Shown piece after piece: positions 9,096-16,842 of a DNA stretch of 64,000 nucleotides (position 1 is the stretch's first letter; each line of letters begins with the position of its first letter). The position numbers and the translations under genes are program-made. The notes under the pieces are model-generated. The model searched no databases and was not told the origin of the DNA. It worked only from the letters and a program-made list of their open reading frames with translations. Source of the stretch: Pseudomonas koreensis (lineage in GTDB: Bacteria; Pseudomonadota; Gammaproteobacteria; Pseudomonadales; Pseudomonadaceae); contig NZ_JAOEJU010000005.1 of the NCBI RefSeq assembly GCF_025447595.1, positions 226,963 through 290,962 of the forward strand, in the 5' to 3' direction.

Positions 9096-11830
9096 TCGTC
9101 GAGGGCGATCGGCAATTCGATGCAGAACCGTGCGCCGTCGTCGCCGTTGCGCACGCTCAGGCGTCCACCCATGTTCTCGACGATGCCGTAGCTCACCGAC
9201 AAGCCCAGGCCGGTGCCGACGCCCACCGGCTTGGTGGTGAAGAAAGGCTCGAAAATCCGCTCCAGCAAGCGCGGGTCGATGCCGCCGCCGTTGTCCTCGA
9301 CCCACAGCCGAACCACGTGTTCGTCGTGTTCGGCACGTACGCCGATCCACGGCTGGAAGTCGCGATTGGATTCGCGCTTGCTCAGTAGCGCATCCCGGGC
9401 GTTGACCATCAGGTTGATCATCACTTGTTCCAGTTGATCGACGTACCCGCGCACCTGCACCTGAAAGTTCGCCTCGCCGATCCGTAACTCGACCCCTTTG
9501 CCGCGCAGGCCTTCGGACAGCAGCGACAGAGTGCCTTCGATGGCGTCTAGTGGGTTGAACGGGTGCTGTTCAATTTCCGAGCGCCTGCCGAACACCCGCA
9601 TGTGATCGACCACCCGAGCCGCCCGCTGGACCTGAGCGTCGATGCGGTTGAGTTTGTCGGTCAGGTAATCGATTTGCACATCGCCGTTGCCCAGGCGTTT
9701 GAGCACGTTGACGATGGCCATGCGCATCACGTTCAGCGGCTGATTGATCTCGTGGGCAAGCCCCGTGGCCATCTCGCCGAGGGTGGCCATTTTTGCGCTC
9801 TGGGTCAGTTGCTGCTGCGAACGCCGGACCTCGGTGTTGTCGCGGCCCACCGCTTGTACCTCAAGCAGGCGACCCTGTTCATCGAATACCCCGCGATCCG
9901 ACCAGATCCACCACGCATGCTCACGGCCCGGCAGGCGCAGGTTGATTTCGGCGCTGCTCACCGGCGCGTCCGGGGTCAGTTGCGCCAGGCGCTGGACAAA
10001 GGCCTCACGTTGTTCGTCGGACATCCAGCTGCCCAGATTCACCCCCGGCAGTTGCTCCGGGGCGCACTCCAGATACATCGCCAGTGGCCGGTTGCCGAAG
10101 GTCAGGGTCAGGTCCGGGCGATAGCGGCAGATCATCGCCGGCGAGTCTTCGACGAGGATGCGGTAGCGTTCTTCGCTGGTCTTGATCCGCTCGGCGGCCA
10201 GGGTTGCATCGGTGACATCCAGCCACAGTCCGACAGCTTCCACCGGCAGGCCGAGGTCGTCGCGCAACAGTTTGGCTTCATCGAGCAGCCAGTGGACGTT
10301 GCCCTGAGTGTCGAGCATCCGGTAGCGCGTGCTCACCGAACCTTCGCGCAGCAACTGTCGGGTGCGTTCGAAATAGGCCGCGCGATCCTCGGGATGCACA
10401 TGATTCACCAGCGCGCCGTCGGCGCAATCGGCGAGGCCCCAGCCCAGCAGCGGTTGCAGGCTGGCGCTGAAAAACGTCGGCTGCAACGCGCCTTCGACAT
10501 AACGCTGCACGTAGATCACCGCTGGCGCGCTGGCGATCAGGTTATCCAGTCGCGCATGGGCGGCGGCGGCCTGTTGTTGCTGGTTCTTGATGTCGCTGAT
10601 GTCGAGCATGAAGCCCACGAGACGCCGCTCGGCACCGATGCCCAGCGACTGGCCCTGCAAACGGAACCACTGCGGTGGCGCCTGATCGTCGGGTTGCAGG
10701 CGCACGCAGAGTTCCAGCGGCTGACCTTCATCCTGCAACGCTTGCAGGCGGCTGCGCAGTTCTTCGCGGTCGGCCGGGTGCACCCGGGCGAACCAGTCCT
10801 GGATCGGCAGGCGCCCGGCGCTCAACCCGAGGCTGATGGCCAGCGCATCGGCCAGCAGCACTTCGTCGCTGTCGCTGAACACCTCCCACCAACCGGTGCC
10901 GAGCAGGCTTTGCAGGATCTCCAGGCGTTCCAGTTGCAAGTGGTGGCGGTGTTCGCGCAGGCGTTCCAGCAACGGCGCGGCCACGGCGGCGGCCAGTTGC
11001 AGCCAGTCGTGATCGTTCAAGTCGGCGGTGTGTGGCTGCACGCTGAAGCAGCCGAAGAGCAACCATGCCGCCACACCTTGGGCATCGCGATAGGGCACGG
11101 CAAACCCTTCGGCGGGACCGAACACACTGCTCAGGCGTGGATGTTCGACGGGCAGCACGCGTTGCGGTGCTGCGCCGTTGAGGCTGTCGAGGCCGGTGCC
11201 CAGGCGCTGCGCGGTGTCCCACAACTGCGGGGCGTCGGGGGCGCTGTAATGCTGATGAATCTGCCAGCCCTGGGTCGCGTCATCCAGCAGCGCGACTGCC
11301 AGGCAAGGCACATGAAAACGCTGGCTCAGGCACTGCAACTGTTCGCTCAGCACGCGTGGCAGCCGCATCAGGCTGCACAGACGCAATTGATCGCGAACCT
11401 GCGCGGCGAGTAACTGGCATTGTTCACGAGTGCGCGCCTGGTGCCGTTCGACCAACAGGTCAGCAATGTCCAGCAGTTGCAGAATCCATCCTTCGTCCTG
11501 GGGCTGGACCCAGCCCCGCAGGTGCAGCGACGGACCGGCGAGGCTGAAAAAATCCAGATCCAGCACTTGGCCCTGCCAGTCAGCGGGCGTGCCTTCGACC
11601 GACAGAGCACTGTGGGGCAGCAAGTAATCGAGCAGATGCGACGTACGTGTGGGGTGCAGTTGTTGCGCCAGCGCATGGCGCAACGGACCGCTCAGATGGA
11701 TAACCTGACCTTCGCGGTCCAGATGCAGCTGCAAGCCGACGCCGGGCACCACGGGGTTGTCTACGACCGCTGAAGGTGAGGGCGGTTGGCGGTTGAGCAG
11801 GCGGTCGAACAGCTTGTCGCCGGCACTCAA
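9065..11830 (-). CDS. pprA: PAS-domain sensor histidine kinase PprA
   Basis: A 921-residue soluble kinase without obvious membrane helices. The order is: N-terminal sensory region with a GAF-like part (about 150-290), three PAS-type segments (about 310-415, 430-545 and 555-670), a HisKA dimerisation helix with the phospho-acceptor His693 in LAHEINQPLNVM, and a C-terminal ATPase with the N box NLMVNARDAL and the G boxes VEDNGGGI and GVGTGLGLSV. Length and gene neighbourhood match P. aeruginosa PprA, which with PprB controls Flp/Tad pili and related adhesion genes. The start appears to be TTG, with a TTGA overlap onto the stop of the TadE-like gene and no clear Shine-Dalgarno; this start is uncertain. 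Confidence 0.85.
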   Translation of the reverse strand: MSAGDKLFDRLLNRQPPSPSAVVDNPVVPGVGLQLHLDREGQVIHLSGPLRHALAQQLHPTRTSHLLDYLLPHSALSVEGTPADWQGQVLDLDFFSLAGPSLHLRGWVQPQDEGWILQLLDIADLLVERHQARTREQCQLLAAQVRDQLRLCSLMRLPRVLSEQLQCLSQRFHVPCLAVALLDDATQGWQIHQHYSAPDAPQLWDTAQRLGTGLDSLNGAAPQRVLPVEHPRLSSVFGPAEGFAVPYRDAQGVAAWLLFGCFSVQPHTADLNDHDWLQLAAAVAAPLLERLREHRHHLQLERLEILQSLLGTGWWEVFSDSDEVLLADALAISLGLSAGRLPIQDWFARVHPADREELRSRLQALQDEGQPLELCVRLQPDDQAPPQWFRLQGQSLGIGAERRLVGFMLDISDIKNQQQQAAAAHARLDNLIASAPAVIYVQRYVEGALQPTFFSASLQPLLGWGLADCADGALVNHVHPEDRAAYFERTRQLLREGSVSTRYRMLDTQGNVHWLLDEAKLLRDDLGLPVEAVGLWLDVTDATLAAERIKTSEERYRILVEDSPAMICRYRPDLTLTFGNRPLAMYLECAPEQLPGVNLGSWMSDEQREAFVQRLAQLTPDAPVSSAEINLRLPGREHAWWIWSDRGVFDEQGRLLEVQAVGRDNTEVRRSQQQLTQSAKMATLGEMATGLAHEINQPLNVMRMAIVNVLKRLGNGDVQIDYLTDKLNRIDAQVQRAARVVDHMRVFGRRSEIEQHPFNPLDAIEGTLSLLSEGLRGKGVELRIGEANFQVQVRGYVDQLEQVMINLMVNARDALLSKRESNRDFQPWIGVRAEHDEHVVRLWVEDNGGGIDPRLLERIFEPFFTTKPVGVGTGLGLSVSYGIVENMGGRLSVRNGDDGARFCIELPIALDDQITSVARPD

Positions 11831-12267
11831 AATTGCAGGCTCGAACTAGCGGTCAGGTTGGCCGGAAGATTGGGTACCGCACCGATGCCGGGAAGCACCA
11901 GAAACGGCAATGCCTGATTGAGTTTGCTGGTCGGGTAATTGATGCGCACGGTCAGCAGGCCGCCGACATAAGTGACTGTAGCGTCGGTGGCCGCGTTGAA
12001 GTTCAGCGCCGGCGGCAGCCACGCCAGGCGTCGGGCCAGTTCAGCGCGGGCGACGCCTTGAACCGCGGTCGCGTAGTTGGCGGTCGCCGGATCCAGCGCA
12101 ACGCTGCGCCGTACGGCTTCGGAAGTGGATTGGGTGAAGGCTTGCATCAACAACATTGGCAGGCTGTAGCTCACAATCCCGTAGAACACCGCGAAGAAAA
12201 TGACGAAGACCAACGCGAACTCAATAGCGGCGGCGCCTTTTTGTTTGTGGGGGAGGCCGGTTTTCAT
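11827..12267 (-). CDS. TadE-like pseudopilin of the Tad pilus system
   Basis: A 146-residue protein with the TadE signature near its N terminus: the GAAAIEFALVF segment followed by a hydrophobic helix, then a soluble beta-rich part. TadE-like proteins are pseudopilins needed for Flp pilus assembly. The ATG at 12267 gives the usual short basic leader (KTGLPHKQKG). A GTG at 12291 in frame is possible, but neither start has a strong Shine-Dalgarno. The gene occupies the position of PA4294 in the P. aeruginosa locus, between fppA and pprA, and overlaps pprA by 4 bp, so the two are probably one transcript divergent from fppA. Confidence 0.8.
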   Translation of the reverse strand: MKTGLPHKQKGAAAIEFALVFVIFFAVFYGIVSYSLPMLLMQAFTQSTSEAVRRSVALDPATANYATAVQGVARAELARRLAWLPPALNFNAATDATVTYVGGLLTVRINYPTSKLNQALPFLVLPGIGAVPNLPANLTASSSLQF

Positions 12268-12342
12268 GAGCGCGTCTACCCTGACAGTCACTACTTAATA
12301 TCAGCATAGAATCATTCAGCCAAAACGGACGATTTTTACCGG

Positions 12343-12813
12343 ATGCACAGCTTTGTCCTACTGATCTGGCTGACGCTCTGCGCAGCGCAGGATGCCCGCG
12401 AACGACACATCGGCAATCGCTTGACCCTCGGTGTCGGTGCGTTGGCGCTGGTGTATTTGCTGACCACCGGCACAACCTGGTCGGGCGCTGACGCGATGCA
12501 GGGCGGCTGGGCGGTGTTGCTGGCACTTGCGTTCACATTGCCTGGTTATGCACTGGGGCGAATGGGCGGCGGCGATGTGAAATTAATGACAGCCCTGGCC
12601 CTTGCGACAGACGGTCAACACGTGCTCGGTGCGTTTATCGGCGCCGGGCTCACGAGTGCAATGTGGATGCTGCTGGTGCCAAAAGTCTGGCTGCATGCAA
12701 GTCAAGGGGTTAGAGAACGTCTTCGATTTTTTGCTCCTGAAATGTCAAAAAAGCTGCCATTTGCGCCGTTCGTGCTGGTTGGAATAATCCTGACTTTTTA
12801 TTGGATCCATTAG
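12343..12813 (+). CDS. fppA: Type IVb prepilin peptidase FppA (A24 aspartic protease)
   Basis: A 156-residue polytopic membrane protease. Two catalytic aspartates are visible: Asp17 (AAQDARER) and Asp78 in the diagnostic GGGD motif. It lacks the N-terminal methyltransferase domain of PilD, as is typical of the small FppA/CpaA/TadV group that cleaves Flp prepilin and TadE/TadF pseudopilins. About five transmembrane helices fit the family. It is divergent from the TadE-like/pprA pair, with 75 bp between them, and is followed by pprB on the same strand. Confidence 0.9.
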   Translation: MHSFVLLIWLTLCAAQDARERHIGNRLTLGVGALALVYLLTTGTTWSGADAMQGGWAVLLALAFTLPGYALGRMGGGDVKLMTALALATDGQHVLGAFIGAGLTSAMWMLLVPKVWLHASQGVRERLRFFAPEMSKKLPFAPFVLVGIILTFYWIH

Positions 12814-12904
12814 TCGCCGAGTGCCACTACTGCTATGTACATAGTCGGAAAGTGCGTCTACTTTCAATTGAGCGGTTATACAGCTACAGGCTGGCGGTAC
12901 AGGA
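12814..12904 (+). promoter_or_regulatory. Putative pprB control region with two short inverted repeats
   Basis: The gap between fppA and pprB contains a perfect 12-bp palindrome CTATGTACATAG (12830-12841) and, 6 bp further on, an inverted repeat GAAAGT-N6-ACTTTC (12848-12865). These could bind a dimeric regulator, possibly PprB itself, but that is inference. No convincing -35/-10 pair was identified. Confidence 0.35.
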
Positions 12905-13714
12905 ATGGTCAGCTTTGGCCCGGGCATGGAGTTGCACGTGAACAAGCTTACGTCGGCGGTAAAGGTTCTGGTGGTCGATGATCAGGCACTGATCGTTGAA
13001 GAACTGTGTGAATTTCTCGAAAGCAGCGGGTATCGCTGCGTCCCCTGTGGATCCAGCCAGGAGGCGATCGCGCGGTTCAGTGAAGATCCGGCGATTGGCC
13101 TGGTGTTGTGCGACCTGCACATGCCGGACATGGACGGCATCGAGCTGGTGCAGGCGCTGCAACGGTTGTCCGGCAAGAGCCGGGCATTCGAAGCGATCAT
13201 GCTCACCGGCCGTGCCGACAAGCAGGATGTGATCAAGGCGTTGCGCGCCGGGATTGCCGATTACTACCAGAAGCCGGTGGATCTGGATGAGTTGCTGGAC
13301 GGTCTGCAGCGTCAGGAAGTGGTGCTGCAGGAGCGGCAGAAGACGCTGCAATTGGGGCACCTGAATCAGAAGCTGCAGGATCTTTCTTCATCGATCGACG
13401 ATTTGTATCAGGATCTGGACAAGGTTCGGCGCGGGCCTGCACCTGCGGCCGAGTCGGTGACTGAGGGGGACTGTGCGCAGATGCCGGCGATTTTCGAGCA
13501 GTTGTCGCCTCGGCAGCTGGATGTGGCCAGGCTGGTGGGCAAAGGGCAGACCAATTATCAGATTGCCTGTGAGTTGGGGATTACCGAGAACACGGTGAAG
13601 TTGTATGTGTCGCAGGTTTTGCGGTTGACGCATATGCATAATCGGACGCAGCTTGCGTTGGCTCTGGCTCCGGGGAGTTCTTCTGCTGTTCGGCGGGGGG
13701 TTACGGCGCATTGA
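12905..13714 (+). CDS. pprB: LuxR-type response regulator PprB
   Basis: A 269-residue response regulator. The receiver domain (about residues 19-135) has the acidic pair VDD, the phosphorylation site Asp70 (CDLHMPDMDG), the Thr of MLTGRAD and the Lys of QKPVD. A linker predicted to be coiled coil follows, then a LuxR/GerE helix-turn-helix (LSPRQLDVARLVGKG and TENTVKLYVSQVL). In P. aeruginosa PprB, phosphorylated by PprA, activates the flp-tad genes and other adhesion loci. An alternative ATG at 12926 would remove seven residues; neither start has a strong Shine-Dalgarno. The long direct repeat begins immediately after the stop codon. Confidence 0.85.
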   Translation: MVSFGPGMELHVNKLTSAVKVLVVDDQALIVEELCEFLESSGYRCVPCGSSQEAIARFSEDPAIGLVLCDLHMPDMDGIELVQALQRLSGKSRAFEAIMLTGRADKQDVIKALRAGIADYYQKPVDLDELLDGLQRQEVVLQERQKTLQLGHLNQKLQDLSSSIDDLYQDLDKVRRGPAPAAESVTEGDCAQMPAIFEQLSPRQLDVARLVGKGQTNYQIACELGITENTVKLYVSQVLRLTHMHNRTQLALALAPGSSSAVRRGVTAH

Positions 13715-13715
13715 C

Positions 13716-14094
13716 CTTGGCGGCCTTTGGGCCGGCCAGGCTTTTGGGGTTTTGGGTGTTTATCCGTTGCTTCGGGTGTTGCGGCTGGCGGTTTCGCCCT
13801 TACGGCGAGTCACCTTTTCCAAACGCCGAAAAGGTAACCCAAAAGGCTTGGCCCCTGCGTTCGGCACCTCGCTGTGGCTCGGTGTTCCTTCGCTCCGGGA
13901 TTGATCCGGGGGCATCGCCTACGGTTTGCTTCGCTGCACCTCCTCTCGATGTGTTTGGCTTCGCCAAACGGTCGCTGCGCTCCCACCCCCGGATCAATCC
14001 CTCCACTCAGCCTTCCGACGGGGCCGGTACGTCAAAAGCTTTGCTCGAGCTAACGCTCATCGTTTTGAGTGGTGAGGAGCGAACAGCGAACAGC
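13716..14094. repeat. ~380-bp direct repeat, copy 1 (left of Tad core)
   Basis: This stretch is repeated almost base for base at 23451-23830, with about nine substitutions, most of them near the two ends, and one 1-bp length difference. It starts 2 bp after pprB. It holds stable hairpins: ACCTTTT/AAAAGGT (13812-13835), GTTTGGC-TTC-GCCAAAC (13953-13969) and a long-range perfect 16-bp inverted repeat pairing 13897-13912 with 13986-14001. Short reading frames exist on both strands but have no ribosome-binding sites and do not look coding. It is probably a dispersed Pseudomonas intergenic repeat element; the family name was not determined. Confidence 0.9.
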
Positions 14095-14106
14095 GGACTG
14101 CTTTCC

Positions 14107-14130
14107 TGTGGGAGCCAGCCTGCTGGCGAT
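14107..14130. repeat. Single REP element (CCAGC/GCTGG type)
   Basis: TGTGGGAGCCAGCCTGCTGG with its internal stem GCCAGC/GCTGGC. It is the same variant as at 48341-48420 but without a partner copy nearby, so it is a lone REP rather than a REPIN. Confidence 0.75.
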
Positions 14131-14170
14131 GGCGGCCTGACAGCCGACCAGATCTTGTGGGGATTGATCG

Positions 14171-14191
14171 TTCCCACGCTCTGCGTGGGAA
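14171..14191. repeat. Short palindromic element, TTCCCACGC stem
   Basis: Perfect 9-bp stem TTCCCACGC-TCT-GCGTGGGAA, followed by a second ACGCTCTGCGT palindrome. A decayed relative, with GTTCCCGCGCTCTGCGTCCC, lies after the second copy of the long repeat at about 23865. This suggests the two elements travelled or were inserted together. Confidence 0.6.
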
Positions 14192-14273
14192 TGCAGCCCG
14201 GGACGCTCTGCGTACCAATCGATCTGCCAGCGAATGCATTTTGACGCTGGCAGGTCGGTTTTGTCAGAACGGC

Positions 14274-14648
14274 TTAGCTGTGTGTTGGGCAACGCTGTAC
14301 TTCGACGTTATCCAGCACGCGGTTCACCGCCAGTTCGGCGAGCATGATGACTTGTTGTATGCCCAGAATCCGGTGTCGTTGCGGTGAGTCGACATAGGCT
14401 GCCACGTCACTGGCCATGACGCTGGCCGAGGCCAGGGATTCGCAGGCGTGGGCCAGCAGGCTTTCGTCGTCCATGTCCGGTGAGATCTGGAACATTTCGC
14501 TCGGTTTGCGGCCGGGGCATTTTTTGGGGAGGGGGTTCAGGTAGTGATCCAGGGCGCGCTCGGCGGCGTCGTGGAGTTTCTTTGAATCGGCGGATTCGTA
14601 GGGCGAGGTGTTGTCGGTTTCGGGTGGATTCGGTGTTGGTTTTTTCAT
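14274..14648 (-). CDS. DUF6124 family protein, function unknown
   Basis: A 124-residue cytoplasmic protein with the N-terminal block TPNPPETDNTSPYESADSKK and a downstream AAERALDHYLNP motif, which I recognise as the Pseudomonas-restricted DUF6124 family. The C-terminal half is helical (LLAHACESLASASVMASDVA). The ATG at 14648 was chosen because the family signature begins there and GGAG lies 9 bp upstream; the in-frame extension to 14909 is the structured leader. No function is known to me. It interrupts the Tad locus between the 380-bp repeat and the DUF3613 gene, in the same direction as the Tad operon. Confidence 0.75.
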   Translation of the reverse strand: MKKPTPNPPETDNTSPYESADSKKLHDAAERALDHYLNPLPKKCPGRKPSEMFQISPDMDDESLLAHACESLASASVMASDVAAYVDSPQRHRILGIQQVIMLAELAVNRVLDNVEVQRCPTHS

Positions 14649-14830
14649 GGTGAAGCTCCATTCGGAATATGGAGTTCGCCGCGTTCTGCGACCAAGCAGT
14701 CGGGTGGCGAACCGTACGCGGGTTGGTCGACCAGGGAATGGAAACCCGGCAGGGCCGGAGCCCTCCCACGCACAGTTCGCCATTAAGCATGCTGAAAAGT
14801 GCGCCATTCTAAACCCGGACGACCAAGCCC
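14649..14830 (-). promoter_or_regulatory. Long structured leader upstream of the DUF6124 gene
   Basis: About 180 nt precede the DUF6124 start without a plausible gene. Read on the minus strand it is GC-rich and hairpin-prone. Its last element (14652-14677) is a stem pairing CTCCAT with ATGGAG, with flanking GAA/TTC pairs and one bulge. The 3' arm contains the GGAG ribosome-binding sequence, so the stem would mask translation initiation. I recall similar leaders before DUF6124 or DUF3077 genes in other pseudomonads, but this was not checked. The remaining gap to 14970 shows no further feature. Confidence 0.5.
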
Positions 14831-14970
14831 GTTCGCTGAATTTGCAGCGACCCCCAAAGCCTATCCACCCCGTTTCCGAGGGACAACCGACGCGAGGTGT
14901 CGGAAACATCCTCCAGAATCACGCCATCTGTAGGAACAAACACGTTTAGAAGTGTGTGCCTGCGCCCCGA

Positions 14971-15240
14971 TTAACCTCCCGACCCACTGTCCACGGTTCC
15001 TCCCTGCTTCTGATCAAAGAACTCCGGAATCTCGTGTGTGTAACTCTTCAACCAGCGCTGCATGCTCAGTTCGCGCTCGGTCGGTGTGCTGGTCTGCGGT
15101 TTGTTCGAGGCGGCTTTGTTGCGGCTTTGCAGGAGCAGCCAGCCTTCGGTTTCCTGTTGTTGCGCCGAGGCGGGGCCGGGGTCGATGGCGTGGGCGGTGA
15201 GGGGCAGGGCAATCAAGAAGCAGATCGCGGTGGTTTTCAT
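14971..15240 (-). CDS. DUF3613 protein, Tad-locus accessory
   Basis: An 89-residue exported protein with a cleavable signal (ICFLIALPLTAHA). The DUF3613 features follow: the EGWLLLQSRNKAAS segment and the terminal RWLKSYTHEIPEFFDQ motif, then a Gly/Ser tail. It corresponds in position and size to PA4298 of the P. aeruginosa tad operon. It lies 11 bp after tadD, so it is the last gene of the operon. The molecular role is unknown. Confidence 0.8.
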   Translation of the reverse strand: MKTTAICFLIALPLTAHAIDPGPASAQQQETEGWLLLQSRNKAASNKPQTSTPTERELSMQRWLKSYTHEIPEFFDQKQGGTVDSGSGG

Positions 15241-15251
15241 GGCGGGGCTCC

Positions 15252-15941
15252 TTACTTGAGCATCGCGGTGGCGGCTGCGGTGACGGGGCTTGGGGTCTTG
15301 AGTTTTTGCGCGCGGGCCTGGGCTTCACTGAATTGTTCGGGGCTCAGGTTCAGGCGGCTGACCAGTTCGGCGGCGCGGGTCCAGTCGTCCTGGTAGAGCA
15401 GCAGCGTCACCAGGTTCAGCGCGGCCAGTGAGTCGCTTTGCTTGAGCTCCATGGCGGTGAGGAATTCAAAACGCGCGTCTTCGAGGCGCAGTTGGTTGAG
15501 GTACACCACGCCCAGGTCGTTACGGATTTTTTCGTCGGTCGGTGCCAGGCGCGCGGCGCGTTGCAGGTGGGCCTGGGCCTGGCCGTAGTCGGCACGCGCG
15601 GCGGCGATCTGGCCGAGCCCGTGTTCGGCTTCGGCGGCCAGGCAGGTGCCCAGCAGGCCGCGATACAGCGGTTCGGCTTCGCTGCGTCCGAGCAGGCGAT
15701 AGACCTTGGCCTTGCGCAGGCGAACATCGGCGAGGTTGTCCGGCAGGCTTTGCAGGTTGGCAAGGCTGGCGTGCAGTTTGCCGTCTTTGGCCATGTCGTC
15801 GGCCAGGCTCATCGACAGCTGTTGATCCTGACTCAGCTTGCCGCAACTGGCGCTTTGAGTCAGGGCGTCCCACGGCGCCTGGCCGGTGTTGGCGCAGCCG
15901 CCGAGCATCAGCAGGATCAGGCTTGCAATCATTGTTTTCAT
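15252..15941 (-). CDS. tadD: TadD-like TPR lipoprotein of the Tad pilus
   Basis: A 229-residue protein with lipobox LGGC (Cys16) and several tetratricopeptide-like helical pairs, clearest at AAEAEHGLGQIAAARADYGQ, APTDEKIRNDLGVVYLNQ and the following repeats. TadD is an outer-membrane-associated pilotin-like lipoprotein thought to help secretin assembly. The ATG at 15941 has AAGGAA upstream; the longer frame to 15980 lacks a lipobox at the right place. It follows tadC with 10 bp between and precedes the DUF3613 gene. Confidence 0.85.
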   Translation of the reverse strand: MKTMIASLILLMLGGCANTGQAPWDALTQSASCGKLSQDQQLSMSLADDMAKDGKLHASLANLQSLPDNLADVRLRKAKVYRLLGRSEAEPLYRGLLGTCLAAEAEHGLGQIAAARADYGQAQAHLQRAARLAPTDEKIRNDLGVVYLNQLRLEDARFEFLTAMELKQSDSLAALNLVTLLLYQDDWTRAAELVSRLNLSPEQFSEAQARAQKLKTPSPVTAAATAMLK

Positions 15942-15951
15942 GACGATTCCT

Positions 15952-16842
15952 TTATGAGCCCAGCGCCCGCGCCAAGGCACTGAAGCCCGGGCCGGCGAGG
16001 ACGATCAACAGCGCCGGGAAGAGAAACATCATCATCACGACGGACATTTTGGCGGACATTTTCGAGATGTATTCCTGCAGCCTTGTCAGGCGCCGGTCAT
16101 CGAGCAGTTGCTTGAGCGCCAGCAGCGATTTCATCGCGCCGCCGCCCTGTTGCAGCAGTTGCTGAAGGATCACGCAGGTATCGGTGAACTCGTCCACCGC
16201 CAGCAGGCGTGTCGCCTTGTTCAGTTCTTCACCCAGCTCAAGACCGGAATCGACCCGGGCCAGCACCAGACGCAATTCCTGGGTCAGCACCGGCAGCAGC
16301 GTCTGACCTTCGTGGCTGAGCACGCGCAACGCCTGCTCCACGGCCATGCCTGCATCGAAGAGAATGCGCAGCAGCGGGATGAAGGTGGAGATTTCCGTGG
16401 CCAGTTGTTTCTGTCGACGGTCGGCGGCCATTGCCAGCAGACGTTTGGGCAACAGGTAGCCAATGCCGAGGGCGAACAGCGGGGCGATCCAGTGCCGCTC
16501 GATGTGCGGGAACAGCACCCCTTGCAGCAGCACCGCCACGGTCAGCAACAGCAGTGGCGCGCCGATCTGGCAGGCGGCGAACAGCGAGCGCTGGCGGGCG
16601 CTGCGCCAGCCGAGGCGATTGAGCAGGGTCTGGGTCTCGTTGTCGAGTTTGACGGTGCGCTGGCCGATGGCGCTTTCGCCGAGCACCTGCAACAGGTTGC
16701 CGAAACGATCGTCGCGCAGCAGGTCACCTTCCAGCCTGCGCGTGATCTGTCGTGCGCGGCGCCGCCGGTCGAGCAGGCCGGAGATCAGCAACAGTGCGGC
16801 GCCCAGCATCAACAGGGCGCTGATCATCAGGGGCGTAGTCAT
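15952..16842 (-). CDS. tadC: TadC inner-membrane platform protein
   Basis: A 296-residue protein of the GspF/TadC family with an N-terminal helix, a cytoplasmic domain and C-terminal helices. The type II secretion F domain is recognisable by the FIPLLRILFDAGMAVEQALR helix and the later KMSAKMSVVMMMFLFPALLI segment. TadC pairs with TadB to form the membrane platform on which TadA acts. The ATG at 16842 overlaps the tadB stop by 4 bp (ATGA). Confidence 0.9.
   Translation of the reverse strand: MTTPLMISALLMLGAALLLISGLLDRRRRARQITRRLEGDLLRDDRFGNLLQVLGESAIGQRTVKLDNETQTLLNRLGWRSARQRSLFAACQIGAPLLLLTVAVLLQGVLFPHIERHWIAPLFALGIGYLLPKRLLAMAADRRQKQLATEISTFIPLLRILFDAGMAVEQALRVLSHEGQTLLPVLTQELRLVLARVDSGLELGEELNKATRLLAVDEFTDTCVILQQLLQQGGGAMKSLLALKQLLDDRRLTRLQEYISKMSAKMSVVMMMFLFPALLIVLAGPGFSALARALGS

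Noticed and set aside
7611..9350. 579-codon minus-strand open frame opposite tadG
   Set aside because: Arg/Gln/His-rich shadow frame that spans the 3' ends of tadG and pprA; no motif.
9563..11413. 616-codon plus-strand open frame opposite pprA
   Set aside because: Shadow of the kinase gene; no recognisable domain, and pprA has all kinase motifs on the other strand.
13800..14006. 68-codon minus-strand frame conserved in both copies of the 380-bp repeat (also 23536-23742)
   Set aside because: The conservation is that of the whole repeat, including outside the frame. The start is GTG without a Shine-Dalgarno, and the plus strand is open as well.
13711..14273. Insertion sequence remnant between pprB and the DUF6124 gene
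   Set aside because: No transposase fragment, no terminal inverted repeats and no target duplication are visible; the stretch is explained by the 380-bp repeat plus REP-like elements.
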